A DNA stretch of 64,000 nucleotides from UBA10649 sp963842725 (GTDB taxonomy: Bacteria; Actinomycetota; Actinomycetes; S36-B12): NCBI GenBank assembly GCA_963842725.1, contig CAWJHN010000004.1, positions 1,426,001-1,490,000 on the forward strand. The letters run 5' to 3'. A model generated the notes under the pieces. That model searched no databases and was not told the origin of the DNA. It was given only the letters and a program-made list of their open reading frames with translations. Positions 15,677 through 24,439 of this stretch are shown here, in pieces. The translations under genes were made by a program, and so were the position numbers. Each line of letters begins with the position of its first letter. Position 1 is the stretch's first letter.

Positions 15677-16482
15677 GACGTCTCCTCGGCGGCCATGCGG
15701 ATGGTGATGGGTCCCAGCCGGTCGAAGTCGGCCCGGAAGACGTCGCCGGGGGAGACCGGGACCATGGCGTGCAGGGCGCCGGTCATGATGACACTGCCGG
15801 CCGGAAGCGTGATGCCCATCGGCGCCAGGGTGTTGGCGATCCAGGCCACGGCGGCCAGCGGGTCGCCCATCGCGGCCGCTCCGGCACCGGTGGCGATCAG
15901 CTCGCCGTTCCTGGTGAACAGCATCCCGATCAGCCGCGGATCGAAGCCGTCGACCGGGACGACGACGCTGCTCAGGGCGATGGCGCCGTTGCTCGCGAGA
16001 TCGGCGACCGTGTCGGCGAGCTTGATGCGCCAGTCCTTGATCCGGGAGTCGACGATCTCCAGGGACGCCACGAGTCCGCGGGTGGCGCTGAGGGCATCGG
16101 CGGGCGTGCAGTCCGGCCCGGAGAGCTCCCGCTCCAGGACGACCGCGATCTCGGCCTCGATGCGCGGGGCGATGAACCGGTCGACGGGGATCTCGACCCC
16201 GTCCCGGTACACCGTCGAGGCGAAGACCGGCCCGAAGTCGGGGCGGTCGACGCCGAGCAGGTTCTGCATGGCGGCCGAGGTCAGTCCCAGCTTGTATCCG
16301 GAGATGACCTCCCCGTCTTCGACCAGACGTCGGACGAGGTGCTCCTGGATGGCGTAGCCGTCGAGCATCCCCAGGTCCGGCATCGTCCCGGTGAAGGGCT
16401 CGATCGGCGCACGGTCGCGTCGGGCGGCGTAGAGCGCGTCGGCGAACTGCCGTGCCTGCTCGTCGCTGATGATGGGCGTCAT
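15673..16482 (-). CDS. dmpE: 2-oxopent-4-enoate (2-hydroxypentadienoate) hydratase (DmpE/XylJ type)
   Basis: 269 residues. ISGYKLGLTSAAMQNLLGVDRPDFG, the metal-ligand region PRIEAEIAVVLERELSGPDCT, EIVDSRIKDWRIKLADTVADLASNG and AVAWIANTLAPMGITLPAGSVIMTGAL match the hydratase branch, distinct from the decarboxylase downstream. It adds water to give 4-hydroxy-2-oxovalerate. First gene of the minus-strand operon; the promoter probably lies in 16483-16540 with TACTTT at 16517-16512. The upstream ring-cleavage dioxygenase and downstream aldolase/acetaldehyde dehydrogenase are not in this window. Confidence 0.8.
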   Translation of the reverse strand: MTPIISDEQARQFADALYAARRDRAPIEPFTGTMPDLGMLDGYAIQEHLVRRLVEDGEVISGYKLGLTSAAMQNLLGVDRPDFGPVFASTVYRDGVEIPVDRFIAPRIEAEIAVVLERELSGPDCTPADALSATRGLVASLEIVDSRIKDWRIKLADTVADLASNGAIALSSVVVPVDGFDPRLIGMLFTRNGELIATGAGAAAMGDPLAAVAWIANTLAPMGITLPAGSVIMTGALHAMVPVSPGDVFRADFDRLGPITIRMAAEETS

Positions 16483-16514
16483 CCGGAGTCCTTTCCTGCG
16501 ATGGTGGCCGGAAA

Positions 16515-16554
16515 GTAGCACGGGATGCGCGCACAGGACGTGGCCCGTGCTTAC
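16515..16554. promoter_or_regulatory. Inverted repeat, candidate operator between divergent aromatic-metabolism operons
   Basis: GTAGCACGGG (16515-16524) and CCCGTGCTTAC (16544-16554) are near-perfect inverted half-sites with their centres about 30 bp apart. The left half overlaps the TACTTT -10 candidate of the hydratase operon. The arrangement fits a shared repressor for the operons starting at 16482 and 16627. No regulator gene is adjacent. Confidence 0.5.
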
Positions 16555-16626
16555 ATGCGGAACGCTCCCTCGACCCGACCCGGCCATTACCGAGCGTGGG
16601 CTGCCGACCCGCGATTCAATGGGTGC

Positions 16627-17706
16627 GTGGCTGACGTCCGGTGGCTCGACCAGAGCGCGTCGGTCATGCGCCACGAGGTCGGCGGGAAGGCGGCCAGCCT
16701 GGCCGAGATGGCAGGTGCCGGCGTACCGGTGCCGCCCGGCTTCGCGGTCACCACCTCGGCCCTGCGGAGCTGCCGCGAGGCCGCCGACCTGGATCCGCTC
16801 GTGATCGCCCTCCTCGATGGGCTCGACACCACCGATATGGCCATGGTGGCCGATCGGTGCGGGAGGATCCGCCAGTCGATCGTGACCATGCCGGTGGCCG
16901 GCACCGTCGAGGCCTCCATCCGCACGGCGTACGCGGAGCTGGGTGAGCGCTGCGGCACCACCGACCTGCCGGTCGCTGTGCGATCGTCGGCGACGAGTGA
17001 GGACTCCCCGGACGCCTCGTTCGCCGGCGAGCACGACACGTACCTGTGGATCAGGGGTGGCGACGCCGTCGTCGATGCCGTGCGCCGATGCTGGGCGAGC
17101 CTGTTCACCGATCGGGCGACCTGCTACCGGGTCGAGATGGGACTCCCGGCGGTCGCAGCCGAGATGAGCGTCGTGGTCCAGCAGATGGTGCGGCCCGTCT
17201 CGGCCGGCGTCGCCTTCACGCTGAACCCCGAGAACGGCGACCGCTCCACGATCGCCATCGAGTCGGCGTGGGGGTTCGGAGAGGCGGTGGTCTCCGGCGA
17301 GGTGACCCCGGACGGCTTCCTCGTCGACAAGGTCGTCCGCCAGGTCACACGCCGCGCGATCTCGCGGAAGCTGCATGAGTACCGGCTCACCGATGCCGCC
17401 TCGGTCGTCAAGGTTGCCCTCGAGGAGCCTCGGGCCTCGGCTGCGAGCCTGACCGACGAACAGGTCCTGGCCGTCACGGACCTCGCCTGTCGGGTCGAGG
17501 TGCACTACGGGTGCCCGCAGGACATCGAGTGGGCGATCGACCCGCAGCGCGTCGAGGGGAGCGGCGTCGTTCTGCTCCAGGCCCGGCCCGAGACCGTGTG
17601 GAGCAGGGTTCCGCCGCCTCCGCTCAGTGCGTCGGACGACTTCATGAGCAGCATCGTGGCGACGCTCATGGAGCCCCTGCACGCAGAGGCGGCGACCGCG
17701 CCATGA
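16627..17706 (+). CDS. PEP-synthase-like ATP-binding subunit (phenylphosphate-synthase PpsB/CreH-I type)
   Basis: 359 residues corresponding to the N-terminal ATP-binding domain of PEP synthase. Visible are GGKAASLAEMAGAGVPVPPGFAVTT, the RSSATSEDSPDASFAGEHDT nucleotide-binding stretch, QQMVRPVSAGVAFTLNPENG, and the terminal QDIEWAID..VLLQARPETVWS. The phosphohistidine domain is absent here but present in the next gene. A separate 40-kDa ATP-binding subunit plus a 70-kDa His subunit is the architecture of phenylphosphate synthase and of the CreH/CreI aryl phosphotransferase. GTG 16627 is 6 nt after TTCAAT and gives the expected family N-terminus; open frame extends upstream to 16525. The target substrate is unproven. 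Confidence 0.7.
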   Translation: MADVRWLDQSASVMRHEVGGKAASLAEMAGAGVPVPPGFAVTTSALRSCREAADLDPLVIALLDGLDTTDMAMVADRCGRIRQSIVTMPVAGTVEASIRTAYAELGERCGTTDLPVAVRSSATSEDSPDASFAGEHDTYLWIRGGDAVVDAVRRCWASLFTDRATCYRVEMGLPAVAAEMSVVVQQMVRPVSAGVAFTLNPENGDRSTIAIESAWGFGEAVVSGEVTPDGFLVDKVVRQVTRRAISRKLHEYRLTDAASVVKVALEEPRASAASLTDEQVLAVTDLACRVEVHYGCPQDIEWAIDPQRVEGSGVVLLQARPETVWSRVPPPPLSASDDFMSSIVATLMEPLHAEAATAP

Positions 17707-19523
17707 GTCGCCGGTTCGCCAGCCCGTTCGACGTCCCAACACCGGAGGGCGCCGAGGGCTGGGAGGAGATGTACCAGTACTCGAGCCTGTTCCTGCCCGG
17801 GAGGAGGTCGCACGACGAGGGAGCCTTCTGGTTCCAGGACGGCGTGCACTGGCCGGAGGTCCTGTCCCCGTGGGACGCCACGCTCTTCGAGTTCGCGATC
17901 GCGTCCCTGTCGCAGTACAACACGCGACAGCTGAGACTGCCGCCGTCCGACGGCATCGCCTTCCGGATACTCAACGGCTACGCCTACCTGTCTCCCGTGC
18001 CTGCGCCGGCGGAGGACATCGAGGCCAGGATCGCCCAGTTCACCGATCGCGCCGGGTTCTACTACCGGAACTGGGACGGCCTGCTCAACGGATGGAAGGC
18101 GAAGATCCACGCCCTGGTCGGCGAGCTCGAGAGTCTCGACTTCCGGGCCCTGCCCGACGTGGAGGACGTGGGCGTCGTCAAGTCGGGAGGCGGCGTCGGA
18201 TCGGGCTGGCACCTCCAGGAGCAGTACCGACGCCTGCTGGACCTGGCCCTGCGACTGTGGCAGTACCACTTCGAGTTCCTCAATCTCGGCTATGCGGCCT
18301 ACCTCGACTTCTTCGGGTTCTGCAAGAAGGTCTGGCCCGGCATCCCGGACCTGTCCATCGCCCGGATGGTGTCCGGCGTCGACGTCGACCTGTTCCGCCC
18401 CGACGACGAGCTGAAGCGTCTCGCTCGCCTGGCCATCGAGCTCGACCTGACGGATGACCTGGCCGGCGATGACGTGGAGGAGATCTGGACCCGGCTGCGC
18501 GCCACCGATGCCGGACTGGTCTGGCTGGAGTCCTTCACCGAGGAGACCCGACCGTGGTTCAACTTCTCGAGCGGCTCGGGCTTCTACCACACCGACCAGG
18601 TCTGGATCGAGCATCCGGGCGTGCCCCTCGGCTTCATCAACGGGTACATCGACGCCATCCGGGAGGGCGGCGACATCGCACGGCCGGTCGCTGCGCTTCG
18701 CGCCGAGCGCGACCGCATCGTCGACGGGTACCGGGCGCTGCTTCCGGACGGGGAGTACCGGGACGCCTTCCAGCGACGCCTGGACCTGACGCGAACGGTC
18801 TTCCCGTATGTCGAGAACCACAACTTCTACGTTGAGCACTGGGGCCACGCGGCCATCTGGCGCCAGATGCGCGCCCTCGGCGCGCTGCTGGCGGCGCAGG
18901 GGTTCTGGGCCGACGCCGACGACATCTTCTACCTTCGCCGCACCGAGGTCGAGGACGCCCTGTGGGACTACTACGCCGCCTGGGCGACCCCCGGCCAGGC
19001 GGCCGGCCCGGGCCACTGGGGTCCGGTGGTGGAGCGACGCAGGGGGATGGTCGCGGCCCTTCGTCGCTGGCGCCCGCCACCGGCGCTGGGCGAGCCGCCC
19101 GAGGTGGTGACCGAGCCCTTCACCGTCATGCTGTGGGGGATCACGTCCCAGAGCATCGCCGGCTGGCTGGGACGGGGCGACGACGGCGCCGACGTGCGCG
19201 GCTTCGCGGCATCGCCGGGCGTCGCCGAGGGCCGGGCCCGCGTCATCCTCAGTGCCGACGCCCTCGGGTCCGTCCGCGAGGGCGAGGTCCTCGTGGCGCC
19301 CCTCACCGCGCCCAGCTGGGCGCCCATCTTCGGGCGGATCGCCGCAACGGTGACCGACACCGGAGGGATGATGAGCCACGCCGCGATCGTGTGCCGCGAG
19401 TACCGCCTGCCCGCGGTGACGGGTACCGGGGTGGCGACGTCCGTCATCCGCACCGGCCAGTGGGTCCGCGTGGACGGATCGACGGGGATCGTGACCGTCG
19501 TCGACGAGCCCGGCGACGCGTGA
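17703..19523 (+). CDS. PEP-utilizing phosphohistidine subunit (phenylphosphate-synthase PpsA-like)
   Basis: 606 residues. The C-terminal swivelling domain carries the phosphohistidine His559 in GGMMSHAAIVCREYRLPAVTGTG. The first 500 residues (from WEEMYQYSSLFLPGRRSHDEGAFWFQDGVHWPE) are a helical domain rich in aromatic residues that resembles the substrate domain of aryl-phosphotransferase subunits. Its size and His position are close to those of phenylphosphate synthase PpsA (about 70 kDa, His near 569, from memory). ATG overlaps the previous stop (ATGA), so the two subunits should be made in equal amounts. Alternative: an uncharacterised antibiotic or alcohol phosphotransferase. Confidence 0.7.
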   Translation: MSRRFASPFDVPTPEGAEGWEEMYQYSSLFLPGRRSHDEGAFWFQDGVHWPEVLSPWDATLFEFAIASLSQYNTRQLRLPPSDGIAFRILNGYAYLSPVPAPAEDIEARIAQFTDRAGFYYRNWDGLLNGWKAKIHALVGELESLDFRALPDVEDVGVVKSGGGVGSGWHLQEQYRRLLDLALRLWQYHFEFLNLGYAAYLDFFGFCKKVWPGIPDLSIARMVSGVDVDLFRPDDELKRLARLAIELDLTDDLAGDDVEEIWTRLRATDAGLVWLESFTEETRPWFNFSSGSGFYHTDQVWIEHPGVPLGFINGYIDAIREGGDIARPVAALRAERDRIVDGYRALLPDGEYRDAFQRRLDLTRTVFPYVENHNFYVEHWGHAAIWRQMRALGALLAAQGFWADADDIFYLRRTEVEDALWDYYAAWATPGQAAGPGHWGPVVERRRGMVAALRRWRPPPALGEPPEVVTEPFTVMLWGITSQSIAGWLGRGDDGADVRGFAASPGVAEGRARVILSADALGSVREGEVLVAPLTAPSWAPIFGRIAATVTDTGGMMSHAAIVCREYRLPAVTGTGVATSVIRTGQWVRVDGSTGIVTVVDEPGDA

Positions 19524-19608
19524 CCCGCAACCCGTGGCCGGGACGCGCGTGCGCCGACCCCAGCGACTAGGTTGGCGGGGTCACTGACCGCTGCAACGAG
19601 GAGCATTC

Positions 19609-20970
19609 ATGTCACGCCCACTGCGGGTCGCCGTCGTCGGCTCAGGTCCGTCGGGGATGTACGCCGCTGACGCCCTGGTGTCCCAGTCCGAGCCGCCCGT
19701 GGAGGTCGATGTCTTCGACCGGCTGCCGGTGCCCTTCGGGCTCGTCCGCTACGGGGTTGCCCCCGACCACGTCAGCATCCGGTCCGTGCGCGACACGCTG
19801 AACAAGGTGCTCGACAAGCCGGGCGTGCGCTTCCTGGGGAATGTGGGCCTGGGCGACGACGTCACCATGGCCGACCTGCACCGCTACTACGACGCGATCG
19901 TCCTGACCTACGGCGCATCCCGTGACCGCCGGCTCGGGATTCCCGGCGAGGACCTGCCGGGCAGCGTGGCGGCCACCGATTTCGTGGCCTGGTACTGCGG
20001 TCATCCGGACGCCGATCGGGCGCTGTTCGAGCAGCTCGTGCCGTCCGCCGTCGGCGTCGTGGTCGTCGGCATCGGGAACGTTGCCGTCGACGTGACCCGC
20101 GTGCTGGCGAAGACGGTCGCCGAGCTCGAGCACACGGACATGCCGCAGCACGTCTTCGACACCCTCGCGCATTCGCAGGTGACCGACGTCCACGTGCTCG
20201 GTCGCCGAGGTCCCGCACAGGCGACGTTCACCACCAAGGAGCTGCGCGAGCTCGGCGAGCTGATCGACGCGGACATCGTCGTCAACCCGGCCGACCTCGA
20301 CCTCGACGAGGCCAGTGCAGCGCTCGCCGCGTCCGACAAGGCGATCGCGCGCAACGTCGACGTCATGCGCGAGTGGGCGACCAGGACGCCGTCGGGCAAG
20401 GCGCGGCGCATACACCTGCACTTCTTCGCTCGCCCCACCGAGCTGAAGGGAGCGGACCACGTCGAGGCGGTCGTGGTCGAGCGGACGGCACTGACCCCCG
20501 AGGGTGCCGCCGCCGGCACCGGCGAGTTCGTCGAGATCCCGGCAAATGTCGTCGTGCGGAGCGTCGGCTACCGGGGGACGGCACTGGATGAGGTGCCCTT
20601 CGACTCCGGGCGCAACGTCATCCCGCACGTCGACGGTCGCGTGCAGCGCGATGGTGCTGCGGTTGCGGGGGAGTACGTCGCCGGGTGGATCAAGCGCGGA
20701 CCGACCGGGATCATCGGCACGAACAAGAAGGATGCCGCCGCGACGGTGGCGTCCCTCCTCGACGACGCACGAGGCGGCCGCCTGCCGGAGCCGTCCCAGC
20801 CGACGTCGGAGGGCATCGACGCGCTGCTGGCTGAGCGTGGCGTGGAGGTCGTGACGACGGCCGGCTGGCGCGCCATCGATGCCGCCGAGCGCGAGCTGGG
20901 CGCCACTCGCGGCCGCGACCGCACCACGATCCACGATCTGGGCGCGCTGCTGATCGCGGCCCGCTCCTAG
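19609..20970 (+). CDS. fprA: Ferredoxin/adrenodoxin-NADP+ reductase
   Basis: 453 residues. The FAD-binding dinucleotide motif VAVVGSGPSGMYAADAL is at the N-terminus, followed by PVPFGLVRYGVAPDHVSIRSV, the family hallmark; the NADPH motif GIGNVAVDVTRVLAK is near residue 150. C-terminal GWIKRGPTGIIGTNKKDAAATV is also diagnostic. It passes electrons from NADPH to ferredoxins, for example for P450s. GAGGAG precedes the ATG, and TAGGTT at 19567-19572 gives a leader of about 30 nt. The stop overlaps by 4 nt the convergent gene. Its proximity to the aryl-phosphotransferase pair could matter, but FprA is also common as a stand-alone gene. Confidence 0.9.
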   Translation: MSRPLRVAVVGSGPSGMYAADALVSQSEPPVEVDVFDRLPVPFGLVRYGVAPDHVSIRSVRDTLNKVLDKPGVRFLGNVGLGDDVTMADLHRYYDAIVLTYGASRDRRLGIPGEDLPGSVAATDFVAWYCGHPDADRALFEQLVPSAVGVVVVGIGNVAVDVTRVLAKTVAELEHTDMPQHVFDTLAHSQVTDVHVLGRRGPAQATFTTKELRELGELIDADIVVNPADLDLDEASAALAASDKAIARNVDVMREWATRTPSGKARRIHLHFFARPTELKGADHVEAVVVERTALTPEGAAAGTGEFVEIPANVVVRSVGYRGTALDEVPFDSGRNVIPHVDGRVQRDGAAVAGEYVAGWIKRGPTGIIGTNKKDAAATVASLLDDARGGRLPEPSQPTSEGIDALLAERGVEVVTTAGWRAIDAAERELGATRGRDRTTIHDLGALLIAARS

Positions 20971-21926
20971 CCGCCCCAGTCGGGGGCCGTCCGCAGGTCG
21001 ACGCAGGTCCAGCTGCCGCCGAGCAGGGCCTCCTTGCCGCATGACTCCGGGCGGGGTCCGTCGAGCGGCTCCCACACGAGGTGGGCCCGCCACGCCCGTC
21101 CGTCGCGATGCCGGACCTCGGCCCAGATCGGGGACGCCGGATCGATCGGCGTGGTGGCCGGCACCGGCACGACCCGCCCGTCGCGCACGGCCAGCACGTC
21201 GAGGTCGTCCGCGGCGGCGATGCCGACCACGCGCTGGACCTCGATCGCGGCCACCTGGTGCGGTGCCGGGAAGCAGGATCGGCCGCGAAGTCGATCGACC
21301 ACGACCTCGCCCGAGGCGAGGCGGTCCCAGACCTCGCGACCGGTCGCCGCATCGAGCCGGCCGTGCACCGTGCCGCTCGGCAGCGTCAGGGCCACGGGCG
21401 CGAACCGATGGCCGCCGACGTGGCTGCACTCCCAGACCCGGTCGCGGTCGGGAGCGCTGAGTCCCGCCAGCAGGGAGGTGACCAGGGACCGACCGTGCAG
21501 CGCGCAGCACCGGTCGCGGCCGCTGTGCGTGCACACGAAGAGGGAGGGCTCGCGGACCACGCTCCCGAACGGCGGCAGCGACCCGCTGGCGGCTTCCGCG
21601 AGGTCCCACGAGGCCAGCTCGTCGGCATCGCGGATCATGCCGCGGCGCATGAGCATCCCGCCGGCGGCCGCACGAGCCACCCACACGTGGCGCGCACCGG
21701 GCCTGGTCCGCTCGGGTCGGTCGGGGTGGCGGGCCAGGAGGACCCGCAGGCCCTGTGCCTTCCAGGTCGACAGGCTGGCGCCGAGCGCCGGATCGAGATG
21801 GCTGTCGACGAGCGCATCGTGCCCCCACGGTCCGGGCTGCTCGATGATCAGCCACGTCAGGGCGACGGGGGTGGTGCCCGGCAGGGGCTCGCCGACTTCG
21901 AGCGCGGCCTGCGAGCAGGACGTCAC
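20967..21926 (-). CDS. Sucrase/ferredoxin-like family protein
   Basis: 319 residues. CTHSGRDRCCALHGRSLV and WECSHVGGHRFAPVALTLP are the two conserved blocks of the sucrase/ferredoxin-like (thioredoxin-like 2Fe-2S) family; the Cys and His residues there are the likely cluster ligands. Despite the historical name there is no evidence for sucrase activity. The GTG start overlaps the parC stop as GTGA, so the gene is translationally coupled to parC. It converges on fprA with a 4-nt overlap, an interesting redox neighbour. Confidence 0.82.
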   Translation of the reverse strand: MTSCSQAALEVGEPLPGTTPVALTWLIIEQPGPWGHDALVDSHLDPALGASLSTWKAQGLRVLLARHPDRPERTRPGARHVWVARAAAGGMLMRRGMIRDADELASWDLAEAASGSLPPFGSVVREPSLFVCTHSGRDRCCALHGRSLVTSLLAGLSAPDRDRVWECSHVGGHRFAPVALTLPSGTVHGRLDAATGREVWDRLASGEVVVDRLRGRSCFPAPHQVAAIEVQRVVGIAAADDLDVLAVRDGRVVPVPATTPIDPASPIWAEVRHRDGRAWRAHLVWEPLDGPRPESCGKEALLGGSWTCVDLRTAPDWGG

Positions 21927-24373
21927 AGCGCTCCGCCCAGACCGCCGATGGGCGCCACGGCGGGCACGCCCGTGGCGTCTCGCCGCGGATCAGGCTCCGG
22001 CAGGACCACCGGCACCCCCGATGCGGTCGCGGCCCTGGCCGGACCCCTTCCCGCCCAGGCCAGGAGGAGCCGATCCTCACCGGACCGGAACTTGTGGCAG
22101 CGCACACCCCCCGTGGCTCGGCCCTTTCCGGGGTACTCGGCCAAGGGAGTCGTCTTGACGGTCCCGGCGTCGGTACCGGGAAGGGCTGCCGCCGTGCCGG
22201 CGACCGTCACGACCACGGCCTCGTCCAGGGCTGTCACGACGGCGAAGGCGACCACCTCGGACCCGGGGTCGAGCTTGACACCGGCCATCCCGCCCGCGGA
22301 GCGTCCCTGCGGCCGGACCGACGTGGCCGGGATCCTCAGCAGCTGGGCGTTGGACGTGACGAAGACGAGCTCCGCCGCCTCGGTGTCGGCCTCCGGCAGC
22401 CGTGCGCCGCCGACGACTCGATCGCCCGGCTCGAGACGGACGACCTCCCAGGAGTCCTTGTTCTGGAGGGTGTCCGCGACGACCCGCTTGACGATGCCCC
22501 GAGCGGTGGCGAGCGCCATCCCGCCGGACTCGTCGAGCGTGGTCAGGCAGATCGGCTCCTCGCCGGCGGGCAGGTCGACCAGCGCCCCCAGCGGGGCCCC
22601 GGCGGTCAGGGCGGGGACTCCCTGCACCGCGGGGATGGCCGGGAGGTCGATCGAGCTGAGGCGCAGGACGCGTCCGGCGCTGGTGAGCAGGCCGAACTGG
22701 CCGCGCGAGGTGGCCGGGACGGCGCTGACGATGACGTCATGCGTGGCGCGCTGCCCATGCGCTCCGTCGCCCGGCGGGCTGGTGTCGGCGGTCCGGGCCA
22801 GGAGCCCGGTGCTGGACAGGAGCACCACGCACGGCTCGTCGTGCACCTCCAGCGGCACACGGGCGGTGACGGGTGTGGCGGATGCCTCCATCAGCAGCGT
22901 CCGGCGCGGCGTCGCATGGCTCTGCGCCACGGAGGTCAGCTCGCTGCCCACCGCTGCCCGCAGGATGGACTCGTCCTCGAGCAGTTCGGTGAGGGTGGCT
23001 ATCTCGCGGCGGAGGTCGTCGCCCTCCTTCTCCAGCTCGATCCGGGAGAACCGGGTGAGCCGGCGCAACGGCATGTCGAGGATGTACGTGGCCTGGAGCT
23101 CACTGAGGTCGAACACCGACATGAGTCTCTCCCGCGCGGAGGCGGCGTCGTCGGACTCGCGGATCAGCTGGATGACCTCGTCGATGTCGAGAATGGCGAT
23201 GAGCAGGCCGTCGACCAGGTGCAGGCGCGCCTGGGCCTTGGCGCGCCGGAACATGCTGCGCCGACGCACGACCTCGAGCCGGTGCGCGATCCACACCTGC
23301 AGCATCTGGAGCAGGCCCATGGTCTGCGGCTGGCCGTCGACCAACGCGACGGCGTTGATGTTGACGGTGTCCTCCATCGGCGTGAGCTTGTACAGGTGCT
23401 CGAGGACCGCCTCGGGGTGGAAGCCGTTCTTGATCTCGATGACCAACTGCAGCCCGCTGTCACCGTCGGTCAGGTCGACGACATCGGAGATCCCCTGCAG
23501 CTTCTTGGACAGGACCGCGTCCTTTATGCGGTCGATGACGCGCTCGGGACCGACGTTGTACGGCAGCTCGGTGATCACGATGCCGCGCCGGCGCGGCGTG
23601 ATCTGCTCGACCCGGGTGCGGGCGCGAACCCGGAAGCTGCCGCGCCCGGTCTGGTAGGCGTCGCGAACCCCGTCGAGGCCGATGATGACTCCGCCGCCGG
23701 GGAAGTCCGGGCCGGGGATGAACGTCATGATCTCCGACAGCGTGGCCTCGGGGTTGTTCAGCAGGTGCCGGGCGCCGTTGAGGACCTCGCCGACATTGTG
23801 GGGCGCGAGGTTCGTGGCCATGCCCACCGCGATGCCGGAGGCTCCGTTCACCAGCAGGTTCGGGATGGCGGCGGGCAGGACCTCCGGCTCGGTCTCGCGT
23901 CCGTCGTAGTTGGGCCCGAAGTCGACGACGTCCTCGTCGAGTCCGGCCGTCATGTCCAGGGCGGGGCTGGCGAGGCGGGCCTCGGTGTAGCGCATCGCCG
24001 CCGGTCCGTCGTCCAGCGAGCCGAAGTTGCCGTGGCCGTCGACCATCGGCAGGCGCAGGGAGAACGGCTGAGCCATGCGCACCAGGGCGTCGTAGATCGC
24101 ACTGTCGCCGTGCGGGTGGAGGCGCCCCATGACCTCGCCGACCACCCGGGCGCTCTTGACGTGCCCACGGTCGGGACGAAGGCCCATCTGGGCCATCTGG
24201 AACAGGATGCGACGCTGGACCGGCTTCAGCCCGTCGCGGGCATCGGGCAGCGCACGGGCGTAGATGACCGAGTACGCGTACTCAAGGAAGGAGCCGCGCA
24301 TCTCGTCGGAGACGTCGACGTCGACGATCCGACCGTCGATCGGCTGCGCGGAACGCGTCGGGCGGCGTGCCAT
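21923..24373 (-). CDS. parC: DNA topoisomerase IV subunit A (GyrA/ParC type)
   Basis: 816 residues. The winged-helix catalytic domain has the quinolone-region sequence HPHGDSAIYDALVRMAQPF (Ser91, Asp95 at the positions tied to fluoroquinolone response) and the DNA-linking Tyr129 in AAMRYTEARL. The tower and coiled-coil gate follow, then a beta-pinwheel C-terminal domain with degenerate repeats. The GyrA-box (QRRGGKG) is not evident, which favours ParC over GyrA. ATG 24373 has GAGAGGA upstream; the frame extends 17 codons further. It pairs with ParE (10307-12403). Its stop overlaps the next gene. Confidence 0.88.
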   Translation of the reverse strand: MARRPTRSAQPIDGRIVDVDVSDEMRGSFLEYAYSVIYARALPDARDGLKPVQRRILFQMAQMGLRPDRGHVKSARVVGEVMGRLHPHGDSAIYDALVRMAQPFSLRLPMVDGHGNFGSLDDGPAAMRYTEARLASPALDMTAGLDEDVVDFGPNYDGRETEPEVLPAAIPNLLVNGASGIAVGMATNLAPHNVGEVLNGARHLLNNPEATLSEIMTFIPGPDFPGGGVIIGLDGVRDAYQTGRGSFRVRARTRVEQITPRRRGIVITELPYNVGPERVIDRIKDAVLSKKLQGISDVVDLTDGDSGLQLVIEIKNGFHPEAVLEHLYKLTPMEDTVNINAVALVDGQPQTMGLLQMLQVWIAHRLEVVRRRSMFRRAKAQARLHLVDGLLIAILDIDEVIQLIRESDDAASARERLMSVFDLSELQATYILDMPLRRLTRFSRIELEKEGDDLRREIATLTELLEDESILRAAVGSELTSVAQSHATPRRTLLMEASATPVTARVPLEVHDEPCVVLLSSTGLLARTADTSPPGDGAHGQRATHDVIVSAVPATSRGQFGLLTSAGRVLRLSSIDLPAIPAVQGVPALTAGAPLGALVDLPAGEEPICLTTLDESGGMALATARGIVKRVVADTLQNKDSWEVVRLEPGDRVVGGARLPEADTEAAELVFVTSNAQLLRIPATSVRPQGRSAGGMAGVKLDPGSEVVAFAVVTALDEAVVVTVAGTAAALPGTDAGTVKTTPLAEYPGKGRATGGVRCHKFRSGEDRLLLAWAGRGPARAATASGVPVVLPEPDPRRDATGVPAVAPIGGLGGAL

Positions 24374-24439
24374 GGTGTCCTCTCGTCCGTGTCCCGCGGC
24401 ATGGGGCCCGCGGGGCTGGTGCACTAGCGATTCTCGGGG

